Source: Pneumocystis sp. 'macacae'
Lineage: Eukaryota; Ascomycota; Pneumocystomycetes; Pneumocystales; Pneumocystaceae
Direction: 5' to 3'
Assembly: GCA_018127085.1 (NCBI GenBank)
Contig: CM030723.1
Coordinates: 191,685-255,684, forward strand
DNA length: 64,000 nucleotides
The position numbers and the translations under genes were made by a program. Positions within the stretch are counted from its first letter, which is position 1, and each line of letters starts with the position of its first letter. A model generated the notes under the pieces. The model saw nothing but the letters and a program-made list of their open reading frames with translations. It was not told the DNA's origin and ran no database searches. This document shows, in pieces, positions 39,909-50,340 of the stretch.

Positions 39909-42900
39909 TCATAAAATAACGTCTGGGAATATAAGACCATCTTCTGATAAAGGTTTAGCATCTTTAAAGCTTGAATAAGGAAGCATTGATAGCCAAAGTT
40001 TGTCTGAATACATTCTTTCAAGTGTTTTCATTAATGTTTCTACCTCTAATGTCTTATCTGGTTTTCTAAAAAAAAGTACAACTAATTCAATCATTTTATC
40101 AATAGTTTTATCCGGTAATTTAACATTTTCAACAGCAATACTAAGCGTCATAAATATTTTATTTTGAACTTTTATTGATTTCGAAAATCTATCCATAAGT
40201 GCATAATTACTTCGTTGAAAACTTGCATTTAAAAGATCACACAAATTCTTAATTCCATGTTTAGAAAGTCTCGAAGTCATAAAATCTTTAGCATAGATAC
40301 AAAGCAATGCAACAACATCCAAAGCAGACAGAATAACAGATGTTATTTCATTTAAATTTAACTGACTAATAACAAGAGGCCAAATATCATTAACAAACGG
40401 CAAAAAGCTTTTCTCATCTAATGATAAGAAAGGTATTGAAGTAGAAAGCATTTTTAACAATCCATTCCGAATATTTGATGAGTGATGATTAAGAAACATT
40501 TGTGATTTATCAGAGATTTTTTGGATAATTTTGAGTGTAACTTTATTAATATTATTTGATAATTTTTCCAGAGAGTTAGAATTAGAATGATTAGATGATT
40601 CAGATAGAATTTCAGTTGTTTCCACTATATTTTTATGATACAGAGAATCTATTTTATCAACAATGCGAACAACTTCTAAACATGGACCCGTGCTATGAAC
40701 ATCATCCTCGTTTACGGTACAAGAAATGCTGGGCCTTATGGGATTGCCGTTGATTTGAATCACTTCATTCAAAAATGAAAAAAACACCGCAACAAGTGTA
40801 GAATAACCATGATAATTATCCAATATAACGAACACAGAATCCACAACATCTTCCAAATAAGGAACAATACTAGAACCTATTAAACGCAAAAGAATAACCA
40901 GTATAGAAGGCCCAGTGGGCATCACATCAAACGTATTTAACCTCAAGTTAACTGCATTGATCAAATAATCAACATTCCCTATCAACAACCCCTGAACCGA
41001 GTCATATTCACAATACATAGCCAAGTTATTCAAACATATACGTGCATGCCTAGTTATATTTTCATAAGGACTCCCAAGCAAATAAACTATCGGATACAAA
41101 CAATCAACAAGCTCTGCCCTGAATTCCTTCCCAAGCCTTTTTGCAACCAGACATATGACTTCCAGATCCAAACACACCCGAACCGCTTTACTTTGAGATG
41201 TATTACTGTCCGAAAAATCATCCTCTGAAAAAGACAAAAAATCCACTATATAGTTCAACGAGTCAACATATATATCCATACATATGCTCTCGATATTCAC
41301 TTTTAGGTCCTGATTGTCCACACACTCTACATAGCAATCATAATGCTCTACCACATCCCGCAAACTACACAGAAAAATCCACTTGAACACATTTGCACGC
41401 GACTCATGTGGCGATATCTTGATCTTGTAGAGAAGATAGTTCAAAAACTCAACCAACGAACATTTCCCAAAATACACAAATATCCTTTCCAATGCCAAAA
41501 ACGTCTTTCTGCTTTCTATGCCCACAAAGCACTGTGCCGGAAACACCTGTCCCGGCTCCCCATCAAGCGGATCCTCCACACAAAGGCGCATCACCGGCTG
41601 CACAAGACCCCCCACTCCGGACACCCGGCTGTCCCCCCCAAGACACAGTGTCCCCGCTATCCCCTCCACAAGAAAGTCACACACAAACTTCGCCTCCTGC
41701 CGCCCCCTTTGCAGCAGAGACACTGAATACATCACTGCCACCACGTGCCGCCGCTTTGCATCCTCGTCCGCCCCCCCACTCTCTCTCTGCCACCCCTCTA
41801 AGTGCTCCCTCAAAAGCACCTCAACCACCCCCCAAAACCCCTCCCCCCCCTGCCCCCCCGCAAGCTCAAACAGACGGCCCTCCGCCGCCGCCTGCACACC
41901 GCCCTCCTCGTCCCCCGCAAGAAACAGCAGCGTCGAGACCAGCAGCTTCATGCAGTTCTCCAGTGTCCTCTGGCATCTCCCCACAATCCTAAAGCACATC
42001 TCCACCACCTCCTCCCGCACCCGCTCTCTGTAGTGCGTCTTCAGCCCCGCAAGGATCCTGCACGCCCCATACATGTGCTCGCGCGCACCCTCCACCCACT
42101 CCTCCCCCGCCTGCCCTAACCCTACCCCGGCCCCGCACCCGCCAGACCCCAGCCCTAACTCTCCACGACCTGCCCTCTCTTCGCGCCCTAACCCTAGCCC
42201 TGCACTCTTGTGCCCTAACCCCGACCCTAGCCCTGGCCCCTCGCCGGCCTGCGCCTCGTCCGAGAAACACGCAACCACCAGCCGCCCACACAGCTCCACA
42301 GACGCCCCCACCACCCTGCTGCTCCTCAGCCCCCCCGCCACCCGCCTGCACACCCCAGACACAATCCCCGGCACAAACCGCCTCAGAACCCCCCTCTCCC
42401 CCACCACCCCAAACAGCACCACACACAGCACCTCCACACACCTCCTCTGCAGCCCTATGCTCCCCGTGCTCCCATAGATCTCAACCAGCACCCACACCCC
42501 ATACCCCACCACCCTCTCCCCCCCCGCCCCCTCCACCCCTCCCCCCCCCGCCGCCTCCCGCTCAAACAGCTTCCCAAGAGCCTCAACACCCTTCATCCGT
42601 ATGTCCTCCGGCATCTCCCGCCCCCCCACCCGCACAAACCCCGCCAGAAGCACACACAGCTCCCTCCCCAGCTCCCCCACAACCCCTGTCCCCCACCCCG
42701 TCTCAATCAGCAGCCCTGTACACTCTACCATCCTCGCCCTAACCCTGTCGCTCTGTCTCCGCTCCTCCCGCCACAGATGCCCCAGCGGCATAAACACATA
42801 GTCCGCAATCCCTGTCCCAAGCATGTTTCCCGCCCTTGCATGCCGCTCCAGGACTGTCTGCAGCTCGTCCAGTGCCTCCTCGACGCCCTCTCCCCCCGTC

Positions 42901-43008
42901 CAGACAGTGCTCAGCCGCTGACACACCGGCCTCAACTGCCCTGTCAGCCCCGCCCTGTCTGCTGCCACACACCTCTGCAAAAGCTGCCGCCCGCTGCGCC
43001 CTGTCCAT
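39909..43008 (-). CDS. TTI1: Tti1, subunit of the Tel2-Tti1-Tti2 chaperone for PIKK kinases
   Basis: HEAT-repeat protein (about 1020 residues) that helps fold ATM/ATR/TOR-type kinases. The long frame seems to start at a GTG, but a better start is ATG at 43006-43008: MDRAQRAAAFAE, then a 37-nt intron (42936-42972, donor GTGTGT, branch-like GCTGAC, acceptor GCAG), then LRPVCQRLSTVW. This restores the family's N-terminal AF..LRPVC pattern. Further on come IADYVFMPLGHLWR and, in the C-terminal half, ARICLNNLAMYC, VDYLINAVNLRLNTFD and ILDNYHGYSTLVAVF. Composition changes sharply inside the gene: AT-rich (Ile/Asn/Ser/Lys) from 39.9 to about 41.5 kb, very GC-rich (Gly/Arg/Val) from there to the start. 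Residues of about 245-285 form a Gly/Leu insert encoded by telomere-like repeats. Confidence 0.88.
42114..42742 (-). repeat. degenerate interstitial telomere repeats in TTI1
   Basis: CCCTAA occurs four times with CCCTAG/CCCTAC/CCCCGA variants between 42114 and 42236, and once more at 42737-42742 (TTAGGG on the coding strand). Within TTI1 these encode GLGLG-type peptide. The number and spacing exceed what a random GC-rich sequence should give. Confidence 0.7.
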
Positions 43009-43138
43009 GCTGTGCTGTCCCCGGCACACCCCTTGGCTAGCGTGCACGTCCCGCCAGCAACACGCGCCGACAACCGCCCGGACGCTGTCGCTGTCGCTGT
43101 TCCAGCAACCCCTGCACTGTCGTCTTGCACTCGGGTTG

Positions 43139-43149
43139 TATGCGTATAT
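43139..43149. promoter_or_regulatory. TATGCGTATAT motif in the TTI1/ASH1-like promoter
   Basis: An AT-containing 11-mer in an otherwise GC-rich 200-bp divergent spacer (43009-43208). The identical 11-mer is at 58370-58380 in the ARO2/CSL promoter. A regulatory role is inferred only. Confidence 0.35.
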
Positions 43150-43208
43150 GTAGTAGCGGCAGGCCGCTCAGCGCATACAGTGCAGAGGCGGCAGCAAGAC
43201 CCAGTGGG

Positions 43209-44132
43209 ATGGCATTGTCGCCTGAGTCGCCAAGTGCGGCGCGGCGGGGGACACGCAAACAGGTCCAGACAGAGGACGGGTCGGAGCCAGGCGTTGTCCT
43301 GAGCTTCCGGTTTGTGTGGACACGGCGGGGGAGCGGCGGGCTGTCGCCGGCAAGCTCAGAAAGGAGCTCGGAGAGCCAGGAGGGCGGGGTCACGTGCAGG
43401 GTGAGCTCGTTCCCGGTGCTGCTGGGGCAGATCATCGAGGACGAGCGGGAGCGGCGGGCAGCGGGGGGGATTATTGTAGCGAGTAAGCGACTGCAGTGTG
43501 CAATCAAGGACAATGAGGGCAAGAAACGAAGTATGCGGGCGCCATGAAGTCTTTGATTTGGTTGAGAGGCATGCAGTGGCTGACGGGGGTCTAGTGGGGG
43601 GGGACGAGGCGGAGGGGGGACAGAGGAGGCTGGGGGCGCCGCTTGTGTGTGGGGAGGGCCAGGGGGTGTCGTCGGCATATCCAGACACGGATCTGGAGTT
43701 TTGGAGGAGCAGTCTGGAGAGGCAGCTGCGGGAGCGGGAGAGCGAGGGGCGGCGGGTGCAGGGGGTGGGGGGTGTGCGGGGGAGGCGGTGTGTGGAGAGT
43801 GCAGAGCGGGGGGAGAGGGAGCGGGGGGACAGACGGGTGTCCGCAGCAGAGAGACGGTGTGTGTCGTGTGGGTGCTCGAGCACGCCGTGCTGGCGGCCGA
43901 GTTGGTATGGAAACAGCGGGTTGCTGTGCAACAGCTGTGGGCTGAGGTAGGGGAGGGGGTGTGGCGTGGTAGTGACGGAGACAGATACAAGAAGACTGGG
44001 GTGCGGTGTCTGAACAAGAACTGCCGGCATATTCCTCTGCGCTCGGAGTTCAGGGAGATGAAGAACAGGGTGACGGGGAATGCAGCGCTTGACTGCATCA
44101 AGTGTGGGGGGGAGGTCAAGATCCGGGGGTAG
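43209..44132 (+). CDS. ASH1-like GATA-type zinc-finger protein
   Basis: Probable nuclear repressor of the Rpd3L-associated Ash1 type. Three exons are inferred: 43209-43530 ([13 protein letters not shown] ... IKDNEGKKR), 43577-43946 and 43985-44132, totalling 279 residues in continuous frame. The GATA finger is [16 protein letters not shown] ... LLCNSCGLR, and the last intron joins it to [19 protein letters not shown] final CIKCGG is close to the end. The order C-x2-[18 protein letters not shown] and a following Cys pair is what I associate with fungal Ash1. The N-terminal region is unconserved, charged and Gly/Arg-rich because of local GC content, so the start codon is less certain than the finger. 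Confidence 0.65.
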
Positions 44133-44820
44133 CGTGGGCGGGGCTGGGGTTGAGAGGGCCAGGGTTGAGGGTAGGGCTAGGTGTGGAGAGGGTTAGGGTT
44201 TTGTATGGAGAGGGTTAGGGTTAGGTGTGGGGGTGTGGAGGGGGGTGCGGCATTGGTGCCGCGATTTTGTTTCTTTTTGTGGTGTACATAGCGGCCATCA
44301 GTGTGGGCTGTCAGAGCATGTTTTGTACATTATATTGTGTAAATAGCGGGTTCTGTAGTGAGCAAGAGTCTGTATTTCGTTGCACTGCACGCCCGGAGAC
44401 TCGGACGGGTGTCCGGGAGTGTGTCCGGTAGAACAAAGGGGTTCCGTTGCTAAGCGACAGGAGTAAGCGGGAAGATAAGCGGATGAGGTTTGAGATGCAA
44501 GTGGAGAGTATTGGTTTTTTGCACAGGAAAAGCATTTTCAGGAGCCTTTTGGGCATTGATTGTGGACACAAATAGTTTGGGAAACGAGTATCATAAATAT
44601 CAGAAGAATATTGTGTATTTGGACTAATTTGCTGGAAACATGGGTGGGCTTGCTAGGTAGATTGGGTGTTTTGTGTCTATAAATATTCGGGAGTTAGAAC
44701 AAAAGAATACTGAATAACGATAGAGCAGGAAGTAGAAGGGGAGAGATACATCTTGGTGTGGAGGAATGGAGGCCTAGACAGTGGCAGCAGGAGGGGTTCT
44801 GTGCGTCTTGGATGCATTGA
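44133..44820. other. G-rich spacer with telomere-like repeats
   Basis: The first 130 bases are strongly G-rich with TTAGGG-type units. The rest declines in GC. A small inverted repeat CCCGGA ... TCCGGG lies at about 44391-44416. No convincing coding frame or RNA gene is seen. It probably holds the ASH1-like terminator and the SOK1 promoter. Confidence 0.5.
44188..44230 (+). repeat. degenerate telomere repeat downstream of the ASH1-like gene
   Basis: Two short blocks of GGGTTAGGGTT separated by a GTATGGAGA-type spacer, with further TAGGG and TTGAGGG variants just upstream. The G-rich strand is the ASH1-like coding strand. Confidence 0.7.
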
Positions 44821-46944
44821 ATGGTATTGTCAGTCTTGCTGTGTAGAATGGATGCAGCGCGTTCTCAGGCTTCTGGTCAGCATCGGAGGTGTTCAGAGAC
44901 AGAGTATGGTAAGGATATGGCGGCGGTGTTTATGGTGGAGCACTGTCCGTGTGGGATTGCCGGGTCTCTAGACGGATGTTCGATAGGGAGCAGGGTCTAT
45001 GGACAGGCAGTGGCCGTTCTGTCGCGGTTTCCTGTGTGTGTCTCGAGAGATGACGATAGTGTATTTGGCTGCAGTGAAATCAGTGCATTGTCTTCTGTTT
45101 TGCTGGACAGACGGGGCGGCAACTATGCATGCGAGATTTCATGTTGTGTCTTTTGCCAGGAGCATAAAAAATTTTGCAGGAACTTCACTGTTTTTTCATT
45201 CAAGATATCGAAGGCTATTACAGATCTACTGGTTCAACCTCATTTAAATTCTCAGATTCCTAAGCAATGCAGCCGCCCGCCATCTCAGCCTATACAGTTT
45301 CTGTCAAAATCGACTCTGTATAAACTGAGTTATTGTGATTTTATTCTGGATTCCGGTTTCTTTCCATTAAGGCTGAATAGTTTGTCCAGTGTTTGTTCTC
45401 ATGATTTTGTTTCTTCGAAGATGCCAGTGTCTTTTTGGATGGATTCTCCTTTACTTAATACATATTTTGCTCCGCCTATTACTCAAGCTATTTTGCAGGA
45501 ACTCGAGCTTCAAGAAATTCTTAAGAATGTTCAGCTTCGCCATGATATTGTACATGATACAAATTTGCAATTTCGCCCCAATCTGGACGGAGAGCGCGGC
45601 GAAAGAAAGCAACATCTCGCAGATAGATATTGGAAAAATCTGAAGAAGGAAATCGAACAAATACGTATATTTCAATCGAGAAAAAACAATATAAATCCTA
45701 TTCATGGATTCCCTCATACTATTAGAATTTTTGTTTTGTTTATTGAATTAAGAAATATTTTACTTAACCTTTTACCATCTTCTAATAAAACTTACATTAT
45801 TGAGATTTTAGATCCGAATCTTATAGTTCAAGAAATTATTCATAACTTATTTGATATTGAAAAATTCGTTGAGCATCTTGTTAAGATCTTGAAGCAGCAT
45901 TGTGCGCCTATGAGAGATATATTATTGGATAAAATGGCTAAAAAAGTTAAGATGGGGCTTAAAGTTAATAATGTTTCAAAATTTGTTGCTGGTCTTCGGA
46001 TGATATTTGATATACTTGAAATAATGAAACTGGTGTGTATTATTACTAAAAATTAAGTCATATCTCAAATTGTATAGGATATTGCTAATCATCAGCTTCG
46101 AACACTAAAAACATATTTTTTGGAAACAGCAGTAGAATTTGAGCAAAAATGGTTTATTGATAGAATCAATTGGGGTGATATTGATATCAGCGATGCTTTA
46201 TCTTGGTATTGCCATTTTTATCATTTTCATATTAAATCAGATTTAAGAAATTTTGATTATCAAAAAGCATTTGTTGATGGTATATATTTTATTATTTCTG
46301 AAATATATTAATTTCGTTATTCAGGTGTTATAGCATCTATTACATATATTTCATTGTTTGATTTTCCGTCAACATTTACATTCGATATACACCGTCTTAT
46401 CTTACTTCGTTCTAATATTCGTGATATTGTTTCTTTTCAATTAATTCTTCTCCTTTTTTGGCAATTACTTCGAACCCGTGCGTTAAGACTTTCAAGAAAT
46501 GATATAATAGAGTTTAAACGAGAATTATGGTTTATTGTAAATAAAGAACTTGATGATAATAAATGGCTTAATAATATTCCATCTATTAGTACTCAGATTT
46601 TTAAGTATATCAATTTAAAAGAATCATGTTTTCCAAATATGTTGGATTCAACAAAAGTTACTATTATAGAAAACTGGCTATCTAAACATCTTTTTCCATT
46701 TTCTTCATTATATCGTTTAGTTGAAAATCGTATTCTTAAATCAATTGGTGATGAAATATTTAAAACATTATGTATTTCAAATGAAGGAGCTTCGCTATTT
46801 TTTTACGATCGTGTTCTGCAAGAATCATACTATTTGTTCATTGATACAATTCTTGGAAAATTGTCAAAAATTGTCATATTTCACTGGAAAGTATTTGGAA
46901 GATGGTATATTGACTCTATAAGGAATAAATCTACATCTACATAA
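44821..46944 (+). CDS. SOK1: Sok1/TCP11-family protein
   Basis: Fungal TCP11-domain protein. S. cerevisiae Sok1 is a high-copy suppressor of cAMP-kinase defects. The family hallmark LELQEILKNVQLRHDIVHD, then NLQFRPNLDGERG and RYWKNLKKEIEQ, is unmistakable. After an intron at GTGTGT following MKL comes DIANHQLRTLKTYFLETAVEFE. After a second (GTATAT ... TTCAG), VDG-VIASITYISLFDFPSTF and a helical C-terminus ending SIRNKSTST. The start is uncertain: the first in-frame ATG (44821) would add about 190 poorly conserved residues encoded in the fading edge of the GC island. A later Met such as MPVSFWMDSPLL would keep the conserved domain. Confidence 0.85.
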
Positions 46945-47690
46945 TTTTGTTAGCTTTTATCTTGCTTGATTTTTAAAGTATTAATTAATATTCAAAATTT
47001 CTACTGCATCTATAAATACAATATATTTTGTATTTTTCATAAAATATAAATCTATATTCAACTTTGCATTAATATATATTTCAATATCGTTAGTAGATGC
47101 TATATTAACATTTACATATCTATTCAGTCTTAGTTTTATGATATATTAATAAAAATTGATGATTAAATTGTTTTTATTGTTTTAACTAGCATGATTATAT
47201 ATCATTTTTATATTTATAAATAATATGTATTTATCTACATAATAATTATTTTCTAATAAATTTTAAATAACTTAAATATTTCTAAATAGCAAGTTATTCT
47301 TAAAATTTAATTTTATTCCATTAATATATATGATGCAAATTATCTAATATTATCTGACTCCGTATACTATATATAATCAGAAATTATAAATTATATTTAA
47401 ATATAATTTATATATATTTTTTTATTAAAAACAAAAGATCTACTTTTATTTACATAAATTTAACTCATATTATCTAAAAGTTTATATTTTCACCATAAAT
47501 ATATCTTTATAAGTTATTTTTAAAAATGAATCATTATAACCAATATTATTGTCAAAGATTCGCTTATGCAATTATATAAAAATCAAAGAATCTAAAATCA
47601 AAAAACTCTTAATTTTTTCAAAAAAATTCAATTAAAACCTAATTATATAACAATAATTAGATCATTACGAGAAATATCTTATAAATAAAA
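46945..47690. other. convergent intergenic region, very AT-rich
   Basis: About 750 bases between the convergent SOK1 and ECM33-like genes. A/T exceeds the background, with TATATA runs near 47370-47420. No gene is seen. Confidence 0.5.
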
Positions 47691-49260
47691 TTAAATCATT
47701 AAATGCAAAATTCCAAGAATGGAAATAACTTCGATCATAGTAAACAAATTTAAATCTTTAGATTTTAGAAATAACCAAATTATTAGATGAAATTAAATTA
47801 CCTCCAATAAATTTACTAGAATCACTCTTTCTACCACTAGTGCTTCCCTTTCTAGAAGCACTACCTTTTTCTGAGCCAGAACTTCTGCATATTGGATTGG
47901 CACCTTGAATGATAGCTAAAAAGCACATATGTTAATATATATTAAAATAAATTTATAAAGATATACCTCGTGACTTAGTAAATGCTGGACATGTCAACGA
48001 ACTTGATGAAATGATTTTTAAAGTGCCTTTAATATCATTAATACTCGGCAAAGAAACTGTGTTAAGAGGCCCTGTCCAGGAAACCGAACCACCGATACTC
48101 GTAACTTGAGGAAATCCAGTAACGGAGCTTAATTTGTAATTATCATTAAGTAAAAAAGAACCACCAATCTAAATATATTTTAGATTGACTTAATAACGTA
48201 AAATGTTGTGTACAAAAACTAAACTTGGGAAATCAAGAGTATTTAATTCGCTATTATTGTATATAGATAATGATCCCGAAATAAATGATAAACTATCTAA
48301 ACTAACTCGTTGTAGATTGGTTAGAGTTATGATTAAATCTCCAGTAATATTTTTCAAATTTTTCATATCAATTGAAGAAACACCCTGAATACTTAAATCA
48401 CCTACAGTTTCTAAAGAAGGAAGACTAAGAGGGAAGCCATTCCGATTCTGAATCTGACCATTTTGCATAAAGTTCATAGACCCTCTAATTTTAACAAGAT
48501 CAGACATATTAAAATGGATTAAGTAGTTATTATTATCTATAATTATTAATCGAATTAAAGAAAAATGATTTTATAATCTACTAATATCTAAAAAAGAAAG
48601 CACTGCCATATTAAATCCTTCTAATCCACGCAACAATGTATCAGAAACAGTAATTTTGGAAGCAGTAGTAATTCCAGTTTTTAAATAAAGATTTTCAAGT
48701 CGAGCACAGTGGAATAGGATTAAAGAGGTTACTGTTATAAGACTTGGAAAACTTATTTTTTCAAGTGCTGTCAAGGTATTGAATTCTGCTTTTCCATTTA
48801 TTGTTCTAAGCAATGGTGCCTAATAAAAATACATTATCTCTATTTTTTTAAAATACTTACACTAAACGTAACGATATCACTATTTCCTGTAACGATCAAA
48901 TCACCATCAATTTCTTCAAGATTTTCAAGAGAAATTAAAGAAATAGAAGAATTTATATAAATATCTCCAATAAGTATTGTACACTCTAGAAGAGAATCAA
49001 GATCTTTTTGTGTTTTAACATATATATTTTCACTACAAGTTCGTGCTATCAATAATTAGATTTTCATAAAGTTTCAACTAAAATTTATTACAACAGGTAT
49101 ATATAGATTTATTATAGATCCTTATATAGCATATATACCTCTAAATATCTATACATATGTTCTAAAATTGCATATATTTCATAATAAACTACAAGTAATT
49201 AAACTTACCTAAAATAAAAGGAATTATATGAACCCATAAAACAATTAATTTTGAAAACAT
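47691..49260 (-). CDS. ECM33: Ecm33/Sps2-type GPI-anchored cell-wall protein
   Basis: Cell-surface glycoprotein with receptor-L-like leucine-rich repeats, needed for wall organisation in yeasts. Exon 1 (start 49258-49260) is a signal peptide, MFSKLIVLWVHIIPFILA, completed across an intron. The next exon begins RTCSENIYVKTQKDLDSLLEC and GDIYINSSISL. L-domain repeats follow (NLEEIDGDLIVTGNSD, FPSLITVTSLILFHCARLENL, GLEGFNMAVLSFLDIS, LPSLETVGDLSIQGVSSID). Then come CRSSGSEKGSASRKGSTSG, a Ser-rich stalk, and the hydrophobic C-terminus NLFTMIEVISILGILHLMI, which acts as the GPI signal. That tail lies in a separate last exon (47691-47755) behind a 46-nt intron (47756-47801). Reading through the intron gives a 14-residue hydrophilic end instead. 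Symbol by family resemblance. Confidence 0.8.
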
Positions 49261-50340
49261 ACTAATTGTATGCTATCAAAAATAACTCAAAATAATTTTT
49301 CAAGGGATATGTTCTACTTATATTTAATAATAATCTTATATTCTGATATTTTCAAAAGATATTAATCTTTTTCGTCTTTTTTGCCTTTATCACCAGATTG
49401 TATTTTCAAAAAGAAGTCAAAAAATCTGGTAATTATATAAAATATCGAAACCTCAAATGCATATAATACGAAAATCATAAATCGTAATTCACCAATCAGA
49501 GTTCAGTATTTTTTATATGAAAATACAGATATCGATAAAACAAAAGCTGATGAAGAAGTAAAATAATACTCAATATAATAGAATTTAAGACTCTTTATAA
49601 AGAAATTAATCAAAAAAAAGACTAATATAAAATAGAAAAACGTTTTATTAAAAAAATAATTAAATTTATATATTTTTTTTTCATATATTATAGTAAATAA
49701 AACATATATAATAAACAATTTTAAATTATTTATTTTCGCATATAGTATTATTTCTTTATATATTGTATTTTATATATATTTTTCATATTGTTTTAAACTT
49801 ATTGATAAGGCACAAATCGCTTATCGTAACTATCAATTTTTATAAAATTTATAAATTGAGTGCTTAATATAAAAGAATATTTATAAAAAAATATTTATAC
49901 ATATTTTTAGTAGAAATTAAAAAAATGAAGGTTTTATCTTAGAAGTCTGTTTAAGACTATTTGTTAATAAATTCATAAATAAAAAATTGATGAAAAATAC
50001 AAAAAAAGATGAAAAGAAAAAAAAGAAAAGAATTATAGAATAAAATAAAAAGTACATATCATCAAATATATATTCATTTAAAATATGAAATATATAAAAA
50101 CACGTGACTAAATACATAAAAAGCGTAGTGAATAAAGATTTATTTTATAAATTTTTTGAAACACAAAATACTCATTCATAAAAAGCAAAATGATGATTCA
50201 TAAAAAGTAATTGTTTATACGAATTTTTTAGTACTCAAAAGACTGTATTCTGATAATCATATAGACCTTTAATATCAAAAAAAAGATCAAGCGAAATATT
50301 ATCAAAAAATGATGAAAAAAGACATAAAAAGTCAATTATA
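49261..50340. other. divergent intergenic region, ECM33-like / DNA glycosylase
   Basis: About 1.1 kb, extremely AT-rich, long for this compact window. It has a short direct repeat ATTCATAAAAAG (about 50,174-50,206). Two long low-complexity frames here are Phe/Ile/Tyr-only and not credible genes. It could hold a non-coding RNA I cannot recognise. Confidence 0.45.

Larger units (their letters stand above)
41490..45200. other. GC-rich island 1 with strand-switching skew
   Basis: Base composition rises abruptly from the AT-rich background to a very GC-rich stretch and falls back within SOK1. The top strand is C-rich from 41.5 to about 43.1 kb (template of TTI1) and G-rich from 43.2 to 44.25 kb (coding strand of the ASH1-like gene). 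The flip coincides with the divergent promoter. Splice sites and conserved domains are intact throughout, so this is native sequence rather than an obvious insertion. Confidence 0.85.

Noticed and set aside
41492..42477. Several overlapping Pro-rich plus-strand frames
   Set aside because: Antisense to TTI1; stop codons are rare in GC-rich DNA, so long open frames are expected.
43037..44119. Minus-strand frame of 360 codons over the ASH1-like gene
   Set aside because: Low-complexity Pro/Ser/His frame, a by-product of GC-rich DNA; the opposite strand has a GATA finger.
42114..44230. Chromosome end (true telomere)
   Set aside because: Repeats are short and degenerate, and genes continue on both sides for more than 18 kb.
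41490..45200. Horizontal transfer or contamination as the cause of GC island 1
   Set aside because: TTI1 runs continuously from AT-rich to GC-rich DNA with one conserved frame, and introns follow local rules; a read-level check for chimerism would still be sensible.
49503..50117. Two Phe/Ile/Tyr-rich minus-strand frames
   Set aside because: Typical of random AT-rich sequence; no signal or family, despite looking membrane-like.
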